A DNA stretch of 5,376 nt, from contig NZ_CAKROJ010000102.1 of assembly GCF_934372025.1 (NCBI RefSeq), positions 1 to 5,376 on the forward strand. Reading direction: 5' to 3'. The stretch is from an uncultured Blautia sp. (lineage in GTDB: Bacteria > Bacillota > Clostridia > Lachnospirales > Lachnospiraceae). The position numbers and the translations under genes are program-made. Shown here piece by piece: positions 1 through 3,633 of the stretch; positions within the stretch are counted from its first letter, which is position 1; each line of letters starts with the position of its first letter. Under the pieces are notes generated by a model, which worked only from the letters and a program-made list of their open reading frames with translations, was not told where the DNA came from and made no database searches.

Positions 1-131
1 TCAAAGGTTTCATCATCTATAATATTCTCACCACCCACACTTAAAGTCAGTGCCACTGACTCAAAGCGAGGATCTTCTTTCCATTCTTCAAGTAATTCCC
101 CACAACTATCTATGACAATTTTATAACTCAA
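1..131 (-). CDS. DegV family protein, N-terminal fragment
   Basis: Only the first 43 codons are in the window; the gene runs off the left edge. The start is a TTG at 131-129, preceded on the minus strand by AGAGGA eight bases upstream. The protein begins MSYKIVIDSCGELLEEW and continues with VALTLSVGGENIIDDETF. The KIVIDSCGEL strand-turn and the VPLT/VALT...DDETF pattern are typical of the N-terminal domain of DegV proteins in Clostridia. DegV (FakB-like) proteins bind a fatty acid in a cleft between two domains; FakB members present it to the kinase FakA for phosphorylation. Whether this paralogue is a true FakB cannot be told from the fragment. No ATG start fits this frame, so a finder restricted to ATG would miss the gene. 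The region upstream holds a plausible promoter and a palindrome at the expected transcription start. Confidence 0.85.
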   Translation of the reverse strand, partial: MSYKIVIDSCGELLEEWKEDPRFESVALTLSVGGENIIDDETF

Positions 132-155
132 TTATATCGTCCTCTTTCCCATAAT

Positions 156-176
156 ATGTAGTATTGAATACCACAT
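156..176 (-). promoter_or_regulatory. Near-perfect 21-bp palindrome, putative operator of the degV gene
   Basis: The arms ATGTAGTATT and AATACCACAT are reverse complements except for one position, around a central G. The single mismatch would be a G-U pair in RNA made from the minus strand. It lies directly downstream of the predicted degV -10 box, over the expected transcription start and before the ribosome binding site. That is a common place for a repressor site. The regulator is not identifiable from the sequence, and a leader hairpin is the alternative reading. Confidence 0.5.
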
Positions 177-178
177 CT

Positions 179-207
179 ATTCTATCATATAGCTACATAT
201 TTGAAAA
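179..207 (-). promoter_or_regulatory. Predicted sigma-A-type promoter of the degV gene
   Basis: Read on the minus strand, TTTTCA (207-202, 4 of 6 to TTGACA) is separated by 17 bases from TAGAAT (184-179, 5 of 6 to TATAAT). Transcription would begin near 172, giving a leader of about 40 bases before the TTG at 131. The spacing is ideal but the -35 box is weak. Confidence 0.45.
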
Positions 208-226
208 GACTTTTTCGAAAAACTCT
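207..226. repeat. Short palindrome between the divergent promoters
   Basis: TTTTTCGAAAAA at 211-222 is a perfect 12-bp palindrome. Three further matching pairs lie outside one mismatch (AGA at 207-209 and TCT at 224-226). It sits in the middle of the divergent region between degV and the 323-826 gene, touching the -35 areas of both. It could be a shared regulator site, but the surrounding DNA is very AT-rich, so chance is a real possibility. Confidence 0.3.
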
Positions 227-248
227 ATTCTTTTTTTTCATTCTGATT

Positions 249-254
249 TATAAT
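249..254 (+). promoter_or_regulatory. Consensus -10 box upstream of the 323-826 gene
   Basis: A perfect TATAAT lies 68 bases before the ATG at 323. No good -35 box is found at 16-18 bases upstream; the region there is pyrimidine-rich (TATTCT at 226-231 is the 17-base-spaced hexamer). Transcription would begin near 261 and the leader would contain the inverted repeat at 268-296. The weak -35 hints at activator help or a low-level promoter. Confidence 0.45.
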
Positions 255-267
255 GAAATCTACCAGC

Positions 268-296
268 GTTCAGCATCAGCATTTTTGTTGCTGAAC
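268..296 (+). repeat. Inverted repeat in the leader of the 323-826 gene
   Basis: GTTCAGCA (268-275) pairs perfectly with TGCTGAAC (289-296) across a 13-base loop. The loop contains a second copy of TCAGCA (276-281) that can pair with the same TGCTGA (289-294) over a seven-base loop. The right arm therefore has two competing partners. There is no T-tract directly after it, so it does not look like a terminator. It may be a leader RNA structure or a protein site. Confidence 0.4.
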
Positions 297-322
297 AATC
301 AGAAAATCACAGGAGAACGCCA

Positions 323-826
323 ATGCTTGCATTAAAGATCAATGATGTAAAGACTTTTATGAATCAATTACTGATCGGAGAAACTTTCGATTCTTTTTCT
401 CTGGTCGAAGCCTCTATTACAACCTTCAGCAATTTTACAATTGACGGAAAACTTCACAGGGATTTTTTTGATACAGATACCATGCAGGATATCAATTCCA
501 CTGATTCTTCTTACTGTTTATGGAAATCACTGAAATCATACTGCTTCTCAATTATCCGCGGCAAACTGCTTCCGATCCAGTTTCGAATCATCTTTCAGTT
601 GTCTCCTGCACAATATGCTTCACTGTTCACAGATATTTCTTCACCGATCGATAACGATCAGATTCGTGGAGTTAATTTAAATATTCAGTACAAAAATAAC
701 GAATTACTCTGCACAACCGGTATCTCTTCTGATACCTTTATTCTGGACAGACAATCCGAATTCACATGGGATTGCGCAGTTTTGAAATTTTTTCAAAAAC
801 TTCAATTGGACTTCGACAGGCTGTAA
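323..826 (+). CDS. Conserved hypothetical protein, DUF5721-like
   Basis: This 167-residue protein has no signal peptide, no membrane segment and no recognisable catalytic motif, so it is probably cytosolic. The start is well supported: AGGAGA lies six bases before the ATG. The opening MLALKINDVKTFMNQLL, the following TFDSFSLVEASITTF and TIDGKLHRDFF, and a later FRIIFQLSP segment match my memory of the small DUF5721 family found mainly in Lachnospiraceae, whose function is unknown. Length is in line with that family. Residues about 84-145 alternate polar and hydrophobic positions as in a beta-rich fold, and the C-terminus (FTWDCAVLKFFQKL) looks helical. Upstream are a TATAAT box and an inverted repeat. 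Its last 21 codons overlap, antisense, the end of the Spo0A-like gene. The family name is from memory; the coding call itself is firm. Confidence 0.85.
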   Translation: MLALKINDVKTFMNQLLIGETFDSFSLVEASITTFSNFTIDGKLHRDFFDTDTMQDINSTDSSYCLWKSLKSYCFSIIRGKLLPIQFRIIFQLSPAQYASLFTDISSPIDNDQIRGVNLNIQYKNNELLCTTGISSDTFILDRQSEFTWDCAVLKFFQKLQLDFDRL

Positions 827-1187
827 AATTTTCCTGCTTTTCGGATCTTGACTCTTCAGCATCCAGTTCTGTCTGTGTCAGATAATAAGCCAGCATATCA
901 ACAAATTCACTGTTTGTCGGTCTGTAGCGAAGGGGATACCCTGCTATACGGTCCATCGTTTCCTTATTGGCAGTCCAGCAGACATTTATTACTGTACGAA
1001 TATCATGCTCAATATTCACTGGCGTAGATTTGAATTTTTTTGCCAGAAAAGGATAAATATCTTTTGTGATTTTAATCGGATAATCCTGAAGTTCCATGGA
1101 CATCATTACCGCTTCAGCTACATAATAATATCCCTTATACTTTGATGTCATTCCTAGCTGTCTTATTAAACGATACACTTTTCTCAT
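762..1187 (-). CDS. Spo0A C-terminal (DNA-binding) domain protein lacking a receiver domain
   Basis: The 141-residue protein is a probable transcription factor made of the Spo0A effector domain alone. Landmarks in order: LGMTSKYKGYYYVAEAV (residues 11-27), matching the Spo0A LGVxAHxKGxxYLREAI region; IYPFLAKKFKSTPVNIEHDIR (44-64), the helix-turn-helix; and RPTNSEF (89-95), matching Spo0A KPTNSEF. Residues 110-141 form a polar tail not seen in Spo0A. There is no phosphoacceptor domain and no room upstream for one. I chose the ATG at 1187 because GAGGGGAG lies five bases before it; a TTG eight codons further up (1211) lacks such a site. Compared with Bacillus Spo0A (RVERAIRHAIE), the recognition helix reads NIEHDIRTVIN: the E and IR are kept, but two arginines and a histidine are replaced. 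DNA specificity may therefore differ. It is not Spo0A itself. The tail overlaps the facing gene by 65 bp. Confidence 0.88.
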   Translation of the reverse strand: MRKVYRLIRQLGMTSKYKGYYYVAEAVMMSMELQDYPIKITKDIYPFLAKKFKSTPVNIEHDIRTVINVCWTANKETMDRIAGYPLRYRPTNSEFVDMLAYYLTQTELDAEESRSEKQENFTACRSPIEVFEKISKLRNPM

Positions 1188-1213
1188 GTGTTCTCCCCTC
1201 GCTTTTTCCAATT

Positions 1214-1235
1214 TTTGTCATTATTATACGACAAA
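1214..1235 (-). promoter_or_regulatory. Promoter of the Spo0A-like gene with paired 0A-box-like half-sites
   Basis: On the minus strand a perfect TATAAT (1228-1223) lies within an inverted repeat, TTTTGTC/GACAAAA (1213-1219 and 1230-1236, ten-base spacer). Read as 0A boxes (TTTGTCRAA), the minus-strand copy at 1235-1227 is TTTGTCGTA (8 of 9) and the plus-strand copy at 1214-1222 is TTTGTCATT (7 of 9). No good -35 box is seen 16-18 bases upstream. The leader to the ATG at 1187 would be about 30 bases. The arrangement suggests control by a Spo0A-type protein, perhaps the encoded one; this is inference from similarity to the box. Confidence 0.45.
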
Positions 1236-1392
1236 ATCTTCTTAAATCCTTTTTTCTTACCAAACTCGTGGTTCTTCGAAAAAAAACGACATTTTGGGAG
1301 CCATATTCTTCATTTTTATATACAAATCACTAAAACAACCATACAATTTCAGCATATATAATTTATTGTTTTTTGTCAATAAAATATCAGAA

Positions 1393-1433
1393 AATCCCGA
1401 ATTCTTTCCACATAACGGAAAATATTCGGGATT
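1393..1433 (-). terminator. Intrinsic terminator of htpG, probably bidirectional
   Basis: An arm at 1393-1409 pairs with 1417-1433 over a seven-base loop: ten outer pairs including CCCGAAT/ATTCGGG, two mismatches, then five inner pairs (TTTCC/GGAAA). On the minus strand the hairpin is followed by TTTTCTGATATTTT, and it begins 21 bases after the htpG stop. On the plus strand TTCTTTCTTT follows, so it could also stop transcription coming the other way. It separates htpG from the Spo0A-like gene downstream. Confidence 0.85.
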
Positions 1434-1454
1434 CTTTCTTTATTATCTAATATT

Positions 1455-3500
1455 TTATTTTGTAAGAAGCATCAGGATATCATTGCTTCTCTGTACAAAT
1501 TTTGTCATTTCATCCGGAGACAACTGTTTATGGCTCAGCATTGCAAGGTCATACAACTGCTGGCAGATAACTGCAGCATGTTCAGATTCCTGATTTTCTG
1601 CAAGATATTTAACCAGTGGATGGCTCACATTCAGCACCAGAGTTTCCTGACCGCCAAACATGCCCGGATCCATTCCGTACATATTATACATTTTCATCAT
1701 ATCCTGCATACGGCGACTCTCCTCAGAAAGTGTCATCATCGCTGCAACGGATTCATTTTTCAGATTTTCGACTTTAACTTCCAGCTTATCCATATTCAGA
1801 TTTTTACGGAATAATTCTGTCAGTGCTTTTGCTGTATCTTCGTCTGCAGCACCTTCCCCCTTCAGTTCTTCCGTAACATCAGCGTCAATTCTCTTAAACT
1901 GGATTGTCTGGTCTTTCTGCTCCAGATGAGAGATGAAAGTTGTATCAATATTATGAGAAAGAATTACGGCATTCTTTCCGGCTTCTCTGAACATATTGAT
2001 GTACTGGCTCTGCTGTACCGGATCTGTAACATAGAAAATAGTTGTTTTTTCCGGCTCTTTATTCTCAGTTTCTTCTTTCTTTTCGGTGTTCTCAGTCTCT
2101 TCAGCAGTTTCCTCTTTCTTATTCTGCTCAATACAATCTTTTAATGTCAGATATTTGTTATCAATATCCTTGAACAGAATGTAGTCATGCAGCTTTTCAG
2201 AGAATTTGCTGTCCTTGATGCAGCCGAATTTAATAAATGGACTGATGTCATCCCAGTATTTTTCGTAAGACTCACGGTCTGTTTTGCACATTCCTGTCAG
2301 CTTATCCGCAACCTTCTTGGAAATATACTCAGAAATCTTCTGTACAAATCCGTCATTCTGCAGTGCACTTCTGGATACGTTCAACGGCAGATCCGGACAG
2401 TCAATTACACCTTTCAGGAGAAGCAGGAATTCCGGAATCACTTCTTTGATATTGTCTGCAATAAATACCTGATTGTTGTATAATTTGATAGTTCCCTCAA
2501 TAGAATCGTACTCAGTATTGATTTTCGGAAAATACAGAATACCTTTCAGATTGAACGGATAATCCATGTTCAGGTGGATCCAGAACAGAGGCTCTTTATA
2601 GTCCATGAATACTTTACGGTAAAACTCTTTATAATCCTCATCAGAGCATTCATTTGGATGTCTCATCCACAGAGGATTCGGATCACTTAAAGATACCGGA
2701 CGTTTGTTGATTTTTACCTTATCTTTTGCCGGGGAAACTTCAACAACTTCCTTTTCGCCCTTATCGTTTTCCTTTTCTTCTGTTTTTGCATCTTCATGAA
2801 TATGTTCAACAACAACGTCATCATCTTTCAGATCGGCTTCATCAATTGTTTCATATTCCTGCTCTGCATTTGCTTTGGACAGATAAATGTTTACCGGCAT
2901 GAAAGAACAATACTTCTCGATTACTTCACGCATACGGTATTCATTACAGAACTCCAGGCTTTCCTCATTCAAAAACAGAGTGATTTCGGTTCCGACCGTT
3001 GTCTTATCTCCATCCTGCATATCATATTCTGTACCGCCATCGCAGGTCCAGTGAACTGCAGTCGCTCCATCTTTATAAGAAAGTGTATCAATATGAACCT
3101 CATCTGCAACCATGAATGCAGAATAAAATCCCAGTCCGAAATGACCGATCATCTGATCATCTGTCGTTTTATCTTTATATTTTTCAAGGAACTCTGTTGC
3201 ACCTGAAAATGCAATCTGTGTAATATATTCCTCTACTTCATCAGCAGTCATACCGATACCATTATCAATAAATTTCAGAGTTTTGGCTTCTGAATCCACA
3301 ACGACCTGAACTGCCGGTTTATAATCATCCGGGAATGAATATTCTCCCATTACTTCAAGTTTTTTCAACTTTGTAATGGCATCGCAACCATTAGATACCA
3401 GTTCTCGAACAAAAATATCATGATCCGAATACAGCCATTTCTTAATAATTGGAAAAATGTTTTCACTGTTAATTGATAAATTTCCGTGCTTTTCAGCCAT
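1455..3500 (-). CDS. htpG: Molecular chaperone HtpG (Hsp90 family)
   Basis: This cytosolic ATP-dependent chaperone acts as a dimer that remodels client proteins. The 681 residues cover all three Hsp90 domains. N-terminal GHKL ATPase: VRELVSN (31-37, catalytic E33), DNGIGM (79-84, nucleotide-binding D79), IAFSGATEFL (96-105), GHFGLGFYSAFMVAD lid (119-133), GTEITLF (170-176). Middle domain: NPLWMR (275-280) through LPLNVSRSALQ (371-381), with the catalytic-loop arginine R377. The C-terminal dimerisation domain carries a methionine-rich stretch at 598-614. No key residue is missing. It is roughly 55 residues longer than E. coli HtpG, explained by a long charged linker (about 218-268) and a second E/K/T/N-rich insert (about 459-486). 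Start: AAAGGAG (3516-3510) is nine bases before the ATG at 3500; an upstream TTG at 3509 touches that site and is not credible. A promoter and CIRCE upstream predict HrcA control, and a terminator follows. Confidence 0.97.
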   Translation of the reverse strand: MAEKHGNLSINSENIFPIIKKWLYSDHDIFVRELVSNGCDAITKLKKLEVMGEYSFPDDYKPAVQVVVDSEAKTLKFIDNGIGMTADEVEEYITQIAFSGATEFLEKYKDKTTDDQMIGHFGLGFYSAFMVADEVHIDTLSYKDGATAVHWTCDGGTEYDMQDGDKTTVGTEITLFLNEESLEFCNEYRMREVIEKYCSFMPVNIYLSKANAEQEYETIDEADLKDDDVVVEHIHEDAKTEEKENDKGEKEVVEVSPAKDKVKINKRPVSLSDPNPLWMRHPNECSDEDYKEFYRKVFMDYKEPLFWIHLNMDYPFNLKGILYFPKINTEYDSIEGTIKLYNNQVFIADNIKEVIPEFLLLLKGVIDCPDLPLNVSRSALQNDGFVQKISEYISKKVADKLTGMCKTDRESYEKYWDDISPFIKFGCIKDSKFSEKLHDYILFKDIDNKYLTLKDCIEQNKKEETAEETENTEKKEETENKEPEKTTIFYVTDPVQQSQYINMFREAGKNAVILSHNIDTTFISHLEQKDQTIQFKRIDADVTEELKGEGAADEDTAKALTELFRKNLNMDKLEVKVENLKNESVAAMMTLSEESRRMQDMMKMYNMYGMDPGMFGGQETLVLNVSHPLVKYLAENQESEHAAVICQQLYDLAMLSHKQLSPDEMTKFVQRSNDILMLLTK

Positions 3501-3542
3501 ATTATCCAACTCCTTTAATTCATTTTTTTCATCTTTTTATAT

Positions 3543-3571
3543 ATACTAATCCCCTTTTTTCCAAAAGTCAA
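3543..3571 (-). promoter_or_regulatory. Predicted sigma-A promoter of htpG
   Basis: On the minus strand TTGACT (3571-3566, 5 of 6) is separated by exactly 17 bases from TAGTAT (3548-3543, 4 of 6), within a TA-rich stretch. Transcription would start near 3536, leaving a leader of about 36 bases before the ATG at 3500. The -35 box lies seven bases downstream of the CIRCE palindrome. Confidence 0.65.
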
Positions 3572-3572
3572 G

Positions 3573-3605
3573 AAAAAATTAGCACTCATTTAAAATGAGT
3601 GCTAA
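3573..3605 (-). terminator. Intrinsic terminator of the surface-protein gene, formed by the CIRCE palindrome
   Basis: Read on the minus strand, the palindrome folds as an 11-bp hairpin with a five-base loop and is followed immediately by six T residues (3578-3573). It begins 28 bases after the stop codon of the surface-protein gene (3634-3636), and no other hairpin-plus-T-tract is seen between the two genes. The shape is that of a Rho-independent terminator. It uses the same bases as the CIRCE operator. Confidence 0.65.
3579..3605. promoter_or_regulatory. CIRCE element (HrcA operator)
   Basis: The half-sites TTAGCACTC (3579-3587) and GAGTGCTAA (3597-3605) match the CIRCE consensus at all 18 positions with the standard nine-base spacer. 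The spacer is itself palindromic (ATTT-A-AAAT), so the whole 27 bp is a perfect palindrome. CIRCE is the binding site of HrcA, the repressor of class I heat-shock genes, which GroEL helps fold. The only downstream gene on either strand close enough is htpG, so HrcA control of htpG is predicted. Its position upstream of the predicted -35 box is unusual. Confidence 0.95.
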
Positions 3606-3633
3606 CAAAATCTTTTTCGTTTTTTATTTTTCT

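Noticed and set aside
780..798. Hairpin TTTTGAAA-TTT-TTTCAAAA as a shared bidirectional terminator for the convergent genes
   Set aside because: The stem has only one G-C pair and lies inside both coding regions, so it is unlikely to terminate transcription well. It may simply follow from the codons in the overlap.
1188..1211. Upstream TTG start for the Spo0A-like gene, adding eight residues
   Set aside because: No ribosome binding site precedes the TTG at 1211, and the good GAGGGGAG site lies within this extension, five bases before the ATG at 1187.
1285..1292. A further TGTCG-containing site (minus strand ATGTCGTTT) as a third 0A box
   Set aside because: It matches TTTGTCRAA at only about 5 of 9 positions and is about 70 bases from the predicted start, so it is too weak to call.
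1142..1593. Two plus-strand open frames across the Spo0A-like leader, the htpG terminator and the end of htpG
   Set aside because: They lack ribosome binding sites, run through a terminator hairpin and promoter signals, and one lies opposite conserved htpG coding sequence. The phenylalanine/isoleucine-rich products reflect AT-rich DNA.
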